45,938 nucleotides of DNA from NCBI GenBank assembly GCA_011772495.1, contig WVZL01000009.1, positions 2,639 to 48,576 on the forward strand. Reading direction: 5' to 3'. Of the stretch, positions 25,224 to 33,627 are shown piece by piece. The notes under the pieces are model-generated. The model saw only the letters and a list, made by a program, of their open reading frames with translations, was not told the origin of the DNA and did not search any database. The translations under genes were made by a program, and so were the position numbers. Positions within the stretch are counted from its first letter, which is position 1, and each line of letters begins with the position of its first letter. The DNA comes from Candidatus Aminicenantota bacterium. Its GTDB lineage: Bacteria; Acidobacteriota; Aminicenantia; Aminicenantales; Aminicenantaceae.

Positions 25224-26555
25224 TTATGACCCTACAGCCGGAACGAGTTCATGCCAGGATTTGACGATATACGTATCGAGTGTGGTTCCGGTGTAAACTT
25301 TATGTTTGCCCAGAGCCTCATCATAATGAAGCTCGGCAGCAGAGTTAATGTCCACGTATTTTCCGCTAATAGCACCGTAGAAATCAGCGTCGCTGTTATA
25401 ATTCACAGCGGCCCTTGGCGTATAAACCGAACCATAGAAGGTAGTGGTGGCGTTCCAATCCAGACTACCGTTAAAGCTGTCTGTTCCTAAGAATAATAAT
25501 TTCGTAGGGTCCATGGTGAGATTATTTACCTGGGTGTTACTGTGCTGGGTAAAAGTACCACCCAGATAAACGGTGACACTTGCACCCTCTGCAATTTCTA
25601 TCTGGGAAAAACTGTTCATGGAAAAATCCCCGGTTACGTAGAGGGTAACATCAGCCGTGATCGTCACTTTAGAGCTATTTTCCAGCCTGAAGGAAGTGAA
25701 TTCGCCGCTTTCGCTGATGACATCTTGAAGTCCAGGACCCAGGAAATATTCGCCCATGAAACTCAGACTCTCCTCTGGAGGAGCAACCGATGGCAAGGGC
25801 TGTGGCTTGGTCATGGCCAGTTTATCTCCAGAATGAACTGATCCAGGTTGGGTGATGATTATGTCCTCGGGCATGGATTCATACCCAGTAGTAGCATTGC
25901 CGTAGACTCTTGCATTATTAGCCAAGAAGATGCATCCCAGGTGAGTGGCGTTAGTCCCGATATCCCCGTTGGTGCCCGGGTTTTGAGGATCGTAGTCCGC
26001 AATAGTGGAATTGTAGCTATCTGTCTGAGCTTTAGAGTTAATGTTTATGCCTTCATCCCCGAAAATTCCATAACCAAAGAGGTAATGGGAGCCATCGCCC
26101 CTCCAGAGCTCCACCCTGGCCGTTCTGTTTACTGTCAGAGAGCCAATATAAGGAACTTGACCGGTGGATTCTACTACGGGTGTGTCGCCCTCAGGATCAA
26201 TAACCCGAATGTCGATGCTGCCCATGGTTTCTCCATCAGAGGTTAAAAAAGACCCAATATTCATGCTCCGCAAGGAGCTGGTCCCACTCCAGCTGTATAT
26301 ATCACCGCTGTTCAGTTCCCAGATGGCTCTTTCCACGCCTGCCTCAGCCATGGAGAGAGCTGCAAAGGCTTTGTAAGATTTTTCGGCTGAGCGTCGCTCG
26401 TTGGAAACCTGGAACAAAAAGGGTATTGCCAGAAGAAGCATGAAGGTCAGGAAGAGAACGCCGATCACCAGGACGGCACCGCGCTCTTCCTTTCTCTTAT
26501 TGATGTTATTAAAAATTTTCCCCTTCACTTTACTCACCTCCGTGTTGATATTCAT
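25224..26555 (-). CDS. PilX-like type IV pilus assembly protein, copy 1
   Basis: A 443-residue pilus-assembly-type protein. The N-terminal GAVLVIGVLFLTFMLLLAIPFLFQVSNERRS region and the following KSYKAFAALSMAEAGVERAIWEL match the PilX/PilW-type prepilin start (hydrophobic N-helix then AEAG). The large rest (about 110-443) is Ser/Thr/Gly-rich beta structure with the ITADVTLYVTGDFSM and VTVYLGGTFTQ blades usual in DUF7305-type pilus accessory proteins. It lacks a canonical G^FTLxE site. I chose ATG 26553-26555, which matches the start of copy 2; an upstream in-frame GTG/ATG at 26630 would run into the conserved leader. It would be membrane-anchored and may join a pilus tip. Convergent with phzF. 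Confidence 0.85.
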   Translation of the reverse strand: MNINTEVSKVKGKIFNNINKRKEERGAVLVIGVLFLTFMLLLAIPFLFQVSNERRSAEKSYKAFAALSMAEAGVERAIWELNSGDIYSWSGTSSLRSMNIGSFLTSDGETMGSIDIRVIDPEGDTPVVESTGQVPYIGSLTVNRTARVELWRGDGSHYLFGYGIFGDEGININSKAQTDSYNSTIADYDPQNPGTNGDIGTNATHLGCIFLANNARVYGNATTGYESMPEDIIITQPGSVHSGDKLAMTKPQPLPSVAPPEESLSFMGEYFLGPGLQDVISESGEFTSFRLENSSKVTITADVTLYVTGDFSMNSFSQIEIAEGASVTVYLGGTFTQHSNTQVNNLTMDPTKLLFLGTDSFNGSLDWNATTTFYGSVYTPRAAVNYNSDADFYGAISGKYVDINSAAELHYDEALGKHKVYTGTTLDTYIVKSWHELVPAVGS

Positions 26556-26609
26556 CTTATCTTTTTCCCTATACACTAATTTAGTCGCTAAATTTTGATC
26601 CCCTTCCAT

Positions 26610-26622
26610 GATGAAATTCATC
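26610..26622. promoter_or_regulatory. Palindrome in leader of PilX-like copy 1
   Basis: GATGAAATTCATC, a 6+1+6 inverted repeat 55 bp upstream of the start, identical to 28390-28402 before copy 2. It has the size and symmetry of an operator. Confidence 0.45.
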
Positions 26623-26870
26623 ACCCCCAAAGGCTAGCCACGGCCTCTGTGTACCTCAGGGTAGCCTGGGGTGAAAACGAGGAAAAAAAGGGCTTGAGAT
26701 GCATGAAGGGGGGGCTTTCTCACCCCAAATGGTTAACCGAATTCCTGTAAAAAAGGGAAAAAGAGTACTCTAGAGAGGGGATTTTACCCTAATCGAAAGG
26801 CTTGATTTGGGTTGAGTTTGGGGTCAGACTCCCTCCTCCTGGGCGGCTTTTTGATTTCTTATACATTCAG
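26623..26870 (-). promoter_or_regulatory. Duplicated leader of PilX-like copy 1
   Basis: About 250 bp upstream of copy 1 aligns with 28403-28630 upstream of copy 2. Shared blocks include AAAGGGAAAAAGAGTACTCT, ATCGAAAGGCT and GAGTTTGGGG. No riboswitch class recognised. It could hold the promoter plus regulatory RNA, or be passively duplicated. Confidence 0.45.
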
Positions 26871-26939
26871 GAGTAAGGTTTATATCTTGTCTTCCTGGTT
26901 TACTTGAATTAATAAATATTTACTCCCTTATCTTGATAC

Positions 26940-27014
26940 TGCGAAAGAGGGAAGGGAGATTAAAGTTTCATGAGAGGGAAAGGACCTGATGGCTGGCCGT
27001 GGTGAATTTATCTA
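26940..27014 (+). pseudogene. Remnant of the phzF 3' end
   Basis: In one plus-strand frame this reads YLLPYLDTAKEG..., then GKDLMAGRGEFI and a stop, matching the PhzF C-terminus (LLYLKAGDKEG..., GKVFMVARGEFI). An in-frame TGA interrupts it. It lies in the same position relative to PilX-like copy 2 as intact phzF does to copy 1. Confidence 0.7.
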
Positions 27015-27044
27015 GCAGGTTGAAATCCTTCCCCTCTTGGTTTA

Positions 27045-28322
27045 TTAAGATCCTACTGGGGGAAACGTCTCATGCCAGGATTTAACGATAAAAGTAGAAC
27101 CTAGGCTGCCGGTAGCAATCTTGAGATCGCCTAAGGACTCATCATAGTGAAATGAGGCTTGAGAGCCGAAATCCACAAATTTTCCCACGATAGAGCCGTA
27201 AAATTCAGCACTGCTGTCGTAAACCACGTTTGCCCTAGGGGTGTAAATAGCGCCCCAAAAAGCGGTATTCGAATTCCATAAGATGTCTCCGTTGAAAGTA
27301 TCTGTACCTAAAAACACTAGACTGGTGGGGTCCATGGAAAGATTGTTTATCTCGCTGTAGCTATCCTGAACAAAGCTCCCTCCAAGATAAACAGTGACCT
27401 TAACACCATCTGCGATCTCAAGTGCAGTGTTGCTCGTCATGGCAAATTCCCCAGTTATATAAAGAGTGACGTTAGATGTGATGGTCACCTGAGCGCCGCT
27501 CTGGAGCAGGAAGGAGGTGTAGACGCCGCTTTCGCTGATGATGTCCTGATTTCCGCTAGCCAAAGTATATTCACCCCTGTAGGGAAGGTCCTCAGGAGGA
27601 ACAATGGAGGGCATTGGCTGCGGCTTGGATAAGGCCTGCTTTTCTCCAGTAATATAAGAAACAGGTTTGGTTATGATAATATCCTCTGGAATGCTTTGCA
27701 CGCCTGTGGTAGCATTGCCGGATACATTTGCATTGGCGGCTAAATAAATGCATCCAAGATGAGTGGCATTAGTCCCTATATCCCCCTCTAATTGGGCGTT
27801 CGAGTTTAGGTTTATACCCTCATCGCCGAAAACTCCATAATCAAATAAGTGATAAGAACCATCGCCTTTCCAGAGTTCCACCCTGGTTGATCTGTCCACC
27901 GTGTGAGAACCAATGTAGGGGATTTTTCCTGTGGATTGCACCACTGGAGTATCTCCCTCTGGATTTTCGACTCGTATCTCGACGCTTCCCATTGTCTCTC
28001 CATCTGAAGTCTGAAAAGATTCAATATTGAAGATCCGCTGGGAGGTGTCTCCACTCCAGCTGTATATATCACCACTATTAAGCTCCCAGATTGCTCTCTC
28101 TGCACCAGCTTCAGCCATAGAGAGAGCTGCAAAGGCTTTATAGGATTTTTCAGAGAGCCGTTGGTCATTAGAAATCTGGAGCAAGAAGGGCATAGCGAGA
28201 AGGAGTAAGAAAGTCAGGAAGAGAATGCCGATCACCAGGACAGAACCATGCTCTTCCTTTCTTTGGTTAGAATTTTTAAAGATTTTTCCCTTCACTTTTT
28301 TCACCCCCTGGTTAAAATTCAT
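27045..28322 (-). CDS. PilX-like type IV pilus assembly protein, copy 2
   Basis: A 425-residue paralogue of the gene at 25224-26555. It has the same N-terminal GSVLVIGILFLTFLLLLAMPFLLQ helix, SYKAFAALSMAEAGAERAIWELNSGDIYSW and the C-terminal ITSNVTLYITGEFAM, VTVYLGGSFVQ, WNSNTAFWGAIYTPRA and FIVKSWHE motifs. It lacks a stretch of about 20 residues present in copy 1 near 210-230. AAGGG lies 9 nt before the ATG. Together with its leader and a phzF scrap it is the second unit of a segmental duplication. Both copies are intact, so both may be functional variants. Confidence 0.85.
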   Translation of the reverse strand: MNFNQGVKKVKGKIFKNSNQRKEEHGSVLVIGILFLTFLLLLAMPFLLQISNDQRLSEKSYKAFAALSMAEAGAERAIWELNSGDIYSWSGDTSQRIFNIESFQTSDGETMGSVEIRVENPEGDTPVVQSTGKIPYIGSHTVDRSTRVELWKGDGSYHLFDYGVFGDEGINLNSNAQLEGDIGTNATHLGCIYLAANANVSGNATTGVQSIPEDIIITKPVSYITGEKQALSKPQPMPSIVPPEDLPYRGEYTLASGNQDIISESGVYTSFLLQSGAQVTITSNVTLYITGEFAMTSNTALEIADGVKVTVYLGGSFVQDSYSEINNLSMDPTSLVFLGTDTFNGDILWNSNTAFWGAIYTPRANVVYDSSAEFYGSIVGKFVDFGSQASFHYDESLGDLKIATGSLGSTFIVKSWHETFPPVGS

Positions 28323-28389
28323 TTAAAAATCCCTTTTTTATCTTTTTCCCTATCCATTAATTTAGTCGTGGCATTTGTTCACCTTACGC

Positions 28390-28402
28390 GATGAAATTCA
28401 TC
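28390..28402. promoter_or_regulatory. Palindrome in leader of PilX-like copy 2
   Basis: GATGAAATTCATC, identical to 26610-26622 and followed in both copies by ACCCCCAAAG, at about 68 bp from the start. Confidence 0.45.
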
Positions 28403-28630
28403 ACCCCCAAAGTCTAACCATAATCCAGATATAACTCTGAAGAACCCAGGGATGGGTATGAAAAAAAAAGGGATAAAGATTAAAAAAAGGGGAGATTTCT
28501 AACCCTAAAGGATTAGCCGAATCCCTATAAAAAAGGGAAAAAGAGTACTCTAAAGGGGGGATTTATCCTAATCGAAAGGCTCGATTAAGGTTGAGTTTGG
28601 GGCCAGACTCCCTCCTCCCGGGCGTCTTCT
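28403..28630 (-). promoter_or_regulatory. Duplicated leader of PilX-like copy 2
   Basis: Homologous to 26623-26870, with short indels. It includes the hairpin-forming AATCGA-AAGGC-TCGATT near 28570-28586; one arm is changed in copy 1 (TTGATT). Confidence 0.4.
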
Positions 28631-28669
28631 TGGAATTAAATTCGCTCAAGCATGTTCTGGCTTAATTTT

Positions 28670-29704
28670 TTACCCGATTCCATCCTTGCCGACCTCTCTC
28701 AGAAGAAGTTCCCAATCCTGGTGATCTTTGGCAAATACTCCACAATTTCCCAGCTTTACTTTCTTCAATCCCAATTCTTTAACTCTATGGTATACTCTCA
28801 TCATATCTGATCGGGAAGGGGATTTCTGGTTTTTCATTTTATGGGCTGGGAAGAAGGCTAAAATAGTCAGGGGAATACCAGGGTCCACATCCAGAAGCAG
28901 TCGGGCAATTTTTTCTATCTGGTCATCTTCCACCATTTGCGGAATGAAGAGAGTCAGGACTTCCAGGACAAAGTCTCTTTTTATGATCTTAGAGGGAGCC
29001 TTGAGTATCCAGTCGTTGGTTGTCCCACAGAGTTTTTTATAGATATCTTCGTCATAAGCTTTGATATCCAGCCAGTAAGAATCAACACCTGAATCCTTGA
29101 ACCTATCTAAATTCTGGGGCGTCAGGCCGTAGCCGTTGGTCTCGAGCAGGACCCACATGTTCTGACAGTTCTTCTTTATCTCTTCAGCCGCCTGACAGTA
29201 AAATTCGGCGCAGCACGAAATATCCCCACCAGTAAAAGCCATGATATTCCTGGCCGGCCCGAATCCCTGGGGACTGAGCATTATATCCTTGGCTTCTAAG
29301 ACTGCTGGACACAGCCAGCCTTTTTCCCCATAAAGCACACAACTGCCGCAGCTTCGACACAGGTCAGTGCCGTGCCACATGGTGGCTGACTCTCTTTTTT
29401 CCCAGACAGTGACCTTTTTTTCATAATCCTTGGCGATTTGACCGATTTCTGCAGCCGATACCCATGTTCCAGCGGCTTTTTGCGAGAAGTCCGAGGAGTG
29501 GCACTTTAGACAGTGATGGTTGCACCCTGATTGGTAGATGGAAAAATAGTGCTCTGGTCGTGAAAGATGAGCGGATTTGATCAAGCGATACCAGTCGTTT
29601 CCTTCCTGTTTGAGGGTGACATCGCAGGCTTTTTTCTGGGTCTTGTTGGCTCGAGTCGAGCAGCTTCCGGGCTTGAAACCCTGATCTACGAGCTGGCATT
29701 TCAT
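28670..29704 (-). CDS. Radical SAM protein with extra Cys cluster
   Basis: A 344-residue radical SAM enzyme. The [4Fe-4S] SAM motif is C61NHHC65LKC68. A second set C116RSC119GSC122 ... C132P inside the first third resembles the ferredoxin-like auxiliary cluster of glycyl-radical-enzyme activases. FTGGD (157-161) is the GGE-like SAM amino motif and LETNGYG/DIKAYDE continue the barrel. The N-terminal 50 residues carry three more Cys (3, 15, 27). No glycyl-radical enzyme is present here, so the target is unknown. It is the third gene of the operon starting at 31500, 10 nt after the AmrS-like gene, with a weak ribosome site. Confidence 0.85.
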   Translation of the reverse strand: MKCQLVDQGFKPGSCSTRANKTQKKACDVTLKQEGNDWYRLIKSAHLSRPEHYFSIYQSGCNHHCLKCHSSDFSQKAAGTWVSAAEIGQIAKDYEKKVTVWEKRESATMWHGTDLCRSCGSCVLYGEKGWLCPAVLEAKDIMLSPQGFGPARNIMAFTGGDISCCAEFYCQAAEEIKKNCQNMWVLLETNGYGLTPQNLDRFKDSGVDSYWLDIKAYDEDIYKKLCGTTNDWILKAPSKIIKRDFVLEVLTLFIPQMVEDDQIEKIARLLLDVDPGIPLTILAFFPAHKMKNQKSPSRSDMMRVYHRVKELGLKKVKLGNCGVFAKDHQDWELLLREVGKDGIG

Positions 29705-29714
29705 GGGCTTAGGT

Positions 29715-30731
29715 TTAGAATCTCCCCGCGATGGAATGACCGCAGAATTGGCATCTTCCTTTCTTCAGATGAATTTCCTTGGTCTCCAATCCCTCTCTCT
29801 CGATAAGAGGCTCACCACAACCGGGGCAGTAGGTGTTTTCGGCCTGACTCCCCCAAACATTCCCCATGTAAACATAATCGAGTCCCTGTTTCATGCCCAT
29901 CTCTCTTGTTTTTTCTAATGTTTTTATGGGAGTAGGTTCCACATGAGAAAGCCTGAGATGAGGAAAAAACCTGGTGACATGCCAGGGAGTGTCCTTTCCC
30001 AATTCCTCGCTTATCCAGCAAGCCATCTGCTTCAGGTCTTCTTCTTTATCGTTCATTCTGGGGATAAGGTTGGTCACGATTTCCACATGCATCTTCCATT
30101 TTTTCTTGGCTCTTTGAATGACTTCTAAAATCCCCGAAAAATCATCGATATGAGCGATATTCTGGTAAGAATCCTTTGAAAATCCTTTTAAATCGACCCT
30201 AAAAACATCAAGATAAGGACCGATAAGATCCAGAGCCTCCAGAGTCATATAACCGTTGGTTACGTAATTCGTGTAGAGGTCATTCTTTTTTGCCAGTTTA
30301 GCCCCTTCCAGAGTGTACTCAAACCAGAGGGTTGGTTCATTATAGGTCCAAGAAATTCCCAAGCATTCGCTTTTCTTGGCTGTCTGGATCAATTCTTGAG
30401 GAGGGATGATTCTGGCACCTTTTATCTCCAGGTTGATCTCAGAATGGGCAATGTCCCAGTTCTGGCATCCAGGACAGCGGAAATTGCAGCCCAGGCTTCC
30501 CAGGGAAAACCAGGCTGAACCCGGGAAAAAATGGTACACTGGTTTTTTTTCGATGGGTGAAATCATCATGGTGGAAACTAAACCATAGATTAAGGAGTGA
30601 AGTTTTCCCAGGTGATTCACTCTGGTCCGGCAATGGCCTCTTCCCCTGTCCTTGATGACACATCTCCTCTGGCAGATATGGCATTGGACTGTCTTGTTTG
30701 AGAGTTTTTCATAGAGAAGGGCTTCGATCAT
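29715..30731 (-). CDS. amrS: AmmeMemoRadiSam-system radical SAM enzyme (AmrS-like)
   Basis: A 338-residue homologue of AmrS. The SAM cluster is C82NFRC86PGC89 with the following QNWDIA typical of this family. An N-terminal CHIC...RRC...GHC Cys set (17-34) and a C-terminal zinc-ribbon-like YCPGCGE...GRCQFCGHSI (about 305-335) flank the barrel. TYNEPT and VTNGYM, RVDLKGFS are conserved barrel motifs. In other genomes AmrS is linked with AMMECR1 and MEMO proteins; neither is in this window. It lies 20 nt after the first radical SAM gene and 10 nt before the third, so all three are one transcript. Confidence 0.88.
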   Translation of the reverse strand: MIEALLYEKLSNKTVQCHICQRRCVIKDRGRGHCRTRVNHLGKLHSLIYGLVSTMMISPIEKKPVYHFFPGSAWFSLGSLGCNFRCPGCQNWDIAHSEINLEIKGARIIPPQELIQTAKKSECLGISWTYNEPTLWFEYTLEGAKLAKKNDLYTNYVTNGYMTLEALDLIGPYLDVFRVDLKGFSKDSYQNIAHIDDFSGILEVIQRAKKKWKMHVEIVTNLIPRMNDKEEDLKQMACWISEELGKDTPWHVTRFFPHLRLSHVEPTPIKTLEKTREMGMKQGLDYVYMGNVWGSQAENTYCPGCGEPLIEREGLETKEIHLKKGRCQFCGHSIAGRF

Positions 30732-30750
30732 GACTCAGAGTTTTTCATTT

Positions 30751-31500
30751 CTATAGTTTCATTCCGGCCTTTTCTAGCCTTACGATTGTCGTCTGGTAGG
30801 GATCGCACTGCTCTTCCTCAACATAATCCTGATAACCTGTGGATTTCAGTTTGGCGAGCATCATTGTTCTTTCCTCTCCGGGCATTAATCTTGGATCGGT
30901 CATGGCGGCCACATGGAAATTTATTCCTGCCTTTTTCAAATATTCTACCGCCTTAAAGGGGAGCTCATAGAACTCGCCTTGGCCGCCGGTCCTCTTTTCG
31001 AATCCTTCCGGACTTCCTGCTTTGAGAGAAATCCGTATATGGATGTTTTTGTATGTTTTCAATTTATCCACATAACCAAGATCTCCTCCCAAGAGAATTC
31101 CGTTTGTTTCTAGGATGAATAAGAAAGAAGTTTCTTGGATTTCATCCAAGACGGATAAGAGGTGCTCTGCACAAAGGGTGGGCTCTCCTCCAGAAACCCT
31201 GATTTTTTTAATTCCTGCCTGACGAGCATTTTGTTGTAAACTGCGGCAGGCCTGTTGTGGAGAGAAGAATTTCCCTGCCTGAGAAGGGAAATCTCTGGAG
31301 AGATCAACCCAGCAGAATACACATTTGAGACAGCACCCGATCGTATATCCCGTGGAGATCCCTCCATAAACACCAGTGCAATAAAAATCAGTGTATTTTC
31401 TGGAATCCCCTTTGGCTACGATTTCCTCTGTTTGACGGGCTAATTCAAGGGGATCGAAGGGCTTGCTCTCCGGGGTCCAAAAAGAAGGATATTCTTCCAC
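30751..31500 (-). CDS. Radical SAM protein, first gene of operon
   Basis: A 249-residue radical SAM protein with CX3CX2C at C57-C61-C64 (numbered with one extra N-terminal residue; CCLKCVFCW). VSGGEPTLC and FILETNGILLG follow, then RISLKAG. No SPASM or other extra cluster domain is obvious, and the size suits a compact activase or modifying enzyme. GTG at 31498-31500 (or TTG at 31501-31503) is the only reasonable start, with no Shine-Dalgarno. The -10 box of the minus-strand promoter ends at 31507, so the transcript begins at the start codon, suggesting leaderless translation. Substrate unknown. Confidence 0.82.
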   Translation of the reverse strand: MEEYPSFWTPESKPFDPLELARQTEEIVAKGDSRKYTDFYCTGVYGGISTGYTIGCCLKCVFCWVDLSRDFPSQAGKFFSPQQACRSLQQNARQAGIKKIRVSGGEPTLCAEHLLSVLDEIQETSFLFILETNGILLGGDLGYVDKLKTYKNIHIRISLKAGSPEGFEKRTGGQGEFYELPFKAVEYLKKAGINFHVAAMTDPRLMPGEERTMMLAKLKSTGYQDYVEEEQCDPYQTTIVRLEKAGMKL

Positions 31501-31506
31501 CAATTT

Positions 31507-31535
31507 AAAATAGTATCTTTCTCCCTTGTTGTCAA
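31507..31535 (-). promoter_or_regulatory. Radical SAM operon promoter (leaderless)
   Basis: On the minus strand: TTGACA (31530-31535), 17-bp spacer, TATTTT (31507-31512). Start expected near 31500, at the GTG/TTG start codon. Confidence 0.65.
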
Positions 31536-31557
31536 AGAAAGTCGAGCTTGGATTCTG

Positions 31558-31586
31558 TTGACTCCGATTTTTACCTCTGTTATAAG
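31558..31586 (+). promoter_or_regulatory. DUF2784 gene promoter (leaderless)
   Basis: TTGACT 31558-31563, 17-bp spacer with ATTTTTACCTCTG, TATAAG 31581-31586. Start expected at 31592-31595, at the ATG. Confidence 0.65.
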
Positions 31587-31594
31587 CAAGTTGT

Positions 31595-31975
31595 ATGTAT
31601 TCATTCCTGAATATTTTTTTCTTCGTCTTTCATTCTGCCTTGATGGTGTTCATCATCTTTGGATGGATGTGGAAGAAGACAAGAGTGGCCAACCTGGTGG
31701 TGGTGCTCTTAACGACTTTTTCCTGGTTCATTCTGGGAATATGGTATGGTTTTGGCTTCTGCCCCAGCACGGAATGGCATTGGCAGGTGAGGATAGAACT
31801 GGGCTATTATGATATGCCGAATTCCTATACTAAATTTCTAGTAGACAGTTTAACCGGATTGGATGTGAGTCAGAAGCTGGTGGATGTTTTTGCGGTTCTT
31901 TTTTTGGTTATGGCCTTGATGGCTTCGGTTTTTACGAATACCAGAGACTGGAGGAAAAAGTGGACAAAGAGGTGA
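31595..31975 (+). CDS. DUF2784 family membrane protein
   Basis: A 126-residue membrane protein of the DUF2784 family, function unknown. Three hydrophobic segments (about 3-25, 33-50, 96-115) flank the family block WHWQVRIELGYYDMPNS (62-78), normally the conserved soluble loop. The ATG is directly at the predicted transcription start and has no Shine-Dalgarno, so it is probably translated from a leaderless mRNA. It is divergent from the radical SAM operon with a 94-bp shared promoter region. Confidence 0.8.
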   Translation: MYSFLNIFFFVFHSALMVFIIFGWMWKKTRVANLVVVLLTTFSWFILGIWYGFGFCPSTEWHWQVRIELGYYDMPNSYTKFLVDSLTGLDVSQKLVDVFAVLFLVMALMASVFTNTRDWRKKWTKR

Positions 31976-32077
31976 ATTTATTTTATATATGGGAAATCTA
32001 TAATATAGAGATAGAGCTACTTACGGCTATTTATCTTAAGATCGATCAGTAGACCATTCGATCTTGAGGCCAGAGAG

Positions 32078-33394
32078 ATGAATCCCGAAGAAAAGAATCT
32101 TTTGCTTGCAGCTCAGAAAGTGTTAGCCGAAAATTGGAGAGAAAAATACACCATTCCTTCTTCAAAGCTGTATCCTCACCAGTGGAGCTGGGATTCTGCC
32201 TTTATTTCCATCGGTTATTCCCGTTATGACCAGGATAAAGCTCGTAAAGAACTTCTTTCGATGTTTGAAGGACAATGGTCAAACGGTATGCTTCCTCATA
32301 TCATATTCAGAGCGGGAAACAGCTATTTTCCAGGTCCTGAATACTGGCAAACAGAGCTCTCGGACTATAGGCCAGGATTGAAGACATCAGGCCTTACCCA
32401 ACCTCCGGTGCATGCGCTCGCCACCTGGGAAATCTATAAAAATTCCTCTGACCAGAAAGAAGCTATAGGATTCTTGGAAGACATGTTTCCTAAGATGCTG
32501 AATTTCCACCGGTATTTATTGAATGATCGAGACCGTGAAAATTCTGGGCTGGCAACTATTTTCCATCCCTGGGAATCCGGTTTGGATAATTCACTCAGGT
32601 GGGATGAGCCTTTAGCCCGAATCAAAGTCAAGGATCTGCCGCCCTATGAGAGAGAGGATACCAAGAAGGTCAAGTCAGATCAGAGGCCTAAGGATGATGA
32701 CTATGACCGGTATGTTTATCTTATTGAGATTATGAAGAAATACAATTATGATGAAGACAGGGTATACGATGAGATCCCTTTTAAAATCAAAGACGTAGTT
32801 TTCAATTCTATTCTATACCAGTCCAACAAGGCGATGCTTAAGATGGCGGATATTCTCGGTGAAGAAAAGAAGGGAATTGAAACCTGGATACAGAGAACCA
32901 AGGAAAGCTATATTCAATATTTCTGTCCTGAGTTGAATGATAATATGCTGCTTTATGATTATGACCTGATCGCTGAAAAAAACATAATGGAGAGAACTGC
33001 AGCTTCTTTAATGGCCCTCTGCACAGACCTTTTGAGCGGGGAGCAGGCCAAGTCGCTCTCCTCCTGGATGAAACATTCTCATATGTGCAAGGAAAATTGT
33101 ACCCATGATCATCCTGTTTTTACTTCCATTTCTGTAGATGACCTGATGTTCAATCCTCTCAATTATTGGCGAGGCCCAGTCTGGATTAACATCAATTGGA
33201 TGCTTTACGCAGGGCTGAAGAATTATGGTTTTCATGAAGATGCCCGGAATCTAAAAAAATCAATGATCGACTTGATCGCCGAGCATGGATTTTACGAATA
33301 TTACAATCCGTTATCAGGAGAGGGGCTCGGAGCAGACAATTTTTCCTGGACAGCAGCCTTATTCATCGACCTCATGTTGGAAGAAGACGATTGA
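32078..33394 (+). CDS. GH63-type glycosidase (mannosylglycerate hydrolase-like)
   Basis: A 438-residue (alpha/alpha)6-barrel glycosidase resembling GH63 mannosylglycerate/glucosylglycerate hydrolases. Visible motifs are WSWDSAF (36-42), HPWESGLDNS (163-172) with Asp170 the likely acid, YWRGPVWININWM, and near the C-terminus EYYNPLSGEGLGADNFSWTAAL holding the likely base Glu. No signal peptide, so it acts in the cytoplasm and would release a sugar such as glucose or mannose plus an acid or aglycone. The pentose-phosphate operon starts 233 bp downstream, including a ROK glucokinase-type enzyme able to use released glucose. The exact substrate (glucosylglycerate, mannosylglycerate or trehalose-like) is not decided by sequence. 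Confidence 0.82.
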   Translation: MNPEEKNLLLAAQKVLAENWREKYTIPSSKLYPHQWSWDSAFISIGYSRYDQDKARKELLSMFEGQWSNGMLPHIIFRAGNSYFPGPEYWQTELSDYRPGLKTSGLTQPPVHALATWEIYKNSSDQKEAIGFLEDMFPKMLNFHRYLLNDRDRENSGLATIFHPWESGLDNSLRWDEPLARIKVKDLPPYEREDTKKVKSDQRPKDDDYDRYVYLIEIMKKYNYDEDRVYDEIPFKIKDVVFNSILYQSNKAMLKMADILGEEKKGIETWIQRTKESYIQYFCPELNDNMLLYDYDLIAEKNIMERTAASLMALCTDLLSGEQAKSLSSWMKHSHMCKENCTHDHPVFTSISVDDLMFNPLNYWRGPVWININWMLYAGLKNYGFHEDARNLKKSMIDLIAEHGFYEYYNPLSGEGLGADNFSWTAALFIDLMLEEDD

Positions 33395-33555
33395 TCCCTA
33401 AAGACAACAAGTCCTGACAAGGGAGGATTTTGGCACCATAATATCGGTGTTTAATTACAGTATTTATTCATGCATGGTTTGGCATATTTGCTTACTTAAT
33501 AAATAACTTATTGAAATTAAACAAATTGAGAACATTTAAATATTTTTGTTTTAAT
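33395..33555. other. AT-rich gap before the pentose-phosphate operon
   Basis: No gene. TTGGCACCATAATATCGG near 33434 resembles a sigma-54 -24 box but lacks the -12 GC. Short A/T inverted repeats only. Confidence 0.35.
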
Positions 33556-33571
33556 TGGTACAGATTTTGCT
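33556..33571 (+). promoter_or_regulatory. Sigma-54-like promoter before rpiB
   Basis: TGGTACAGATTTTGCT: GG 33557-33558 and GC 33569-33570 with 10 bp between; one mismatch (T for C) in the -24 box. Start near 33582, 46 nt before the rpiB ATG. Confidence 0.4.
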
Positions 33572-33627
33572 CCTGAAGGAGAATCAATAAGTCCTACGGG
33601 TAGAATTTAAAAACAAAGGATTGAGAA

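Noticed and set aside
26623..28630. c-di-GMP (GEMM) or other riboswitch in the PilX-like leaders
   Set aside because: Neither the GGCAAACC nor the GACGCAAAGC type core could be found; the similarity between leaders is explained by duplication.
33434..33451. TTGGCACCATAATATCGG as a sigma-54 promoter
   Set aside because: The -24 half is good but the -12 GC is TC/CG; spacing fails.
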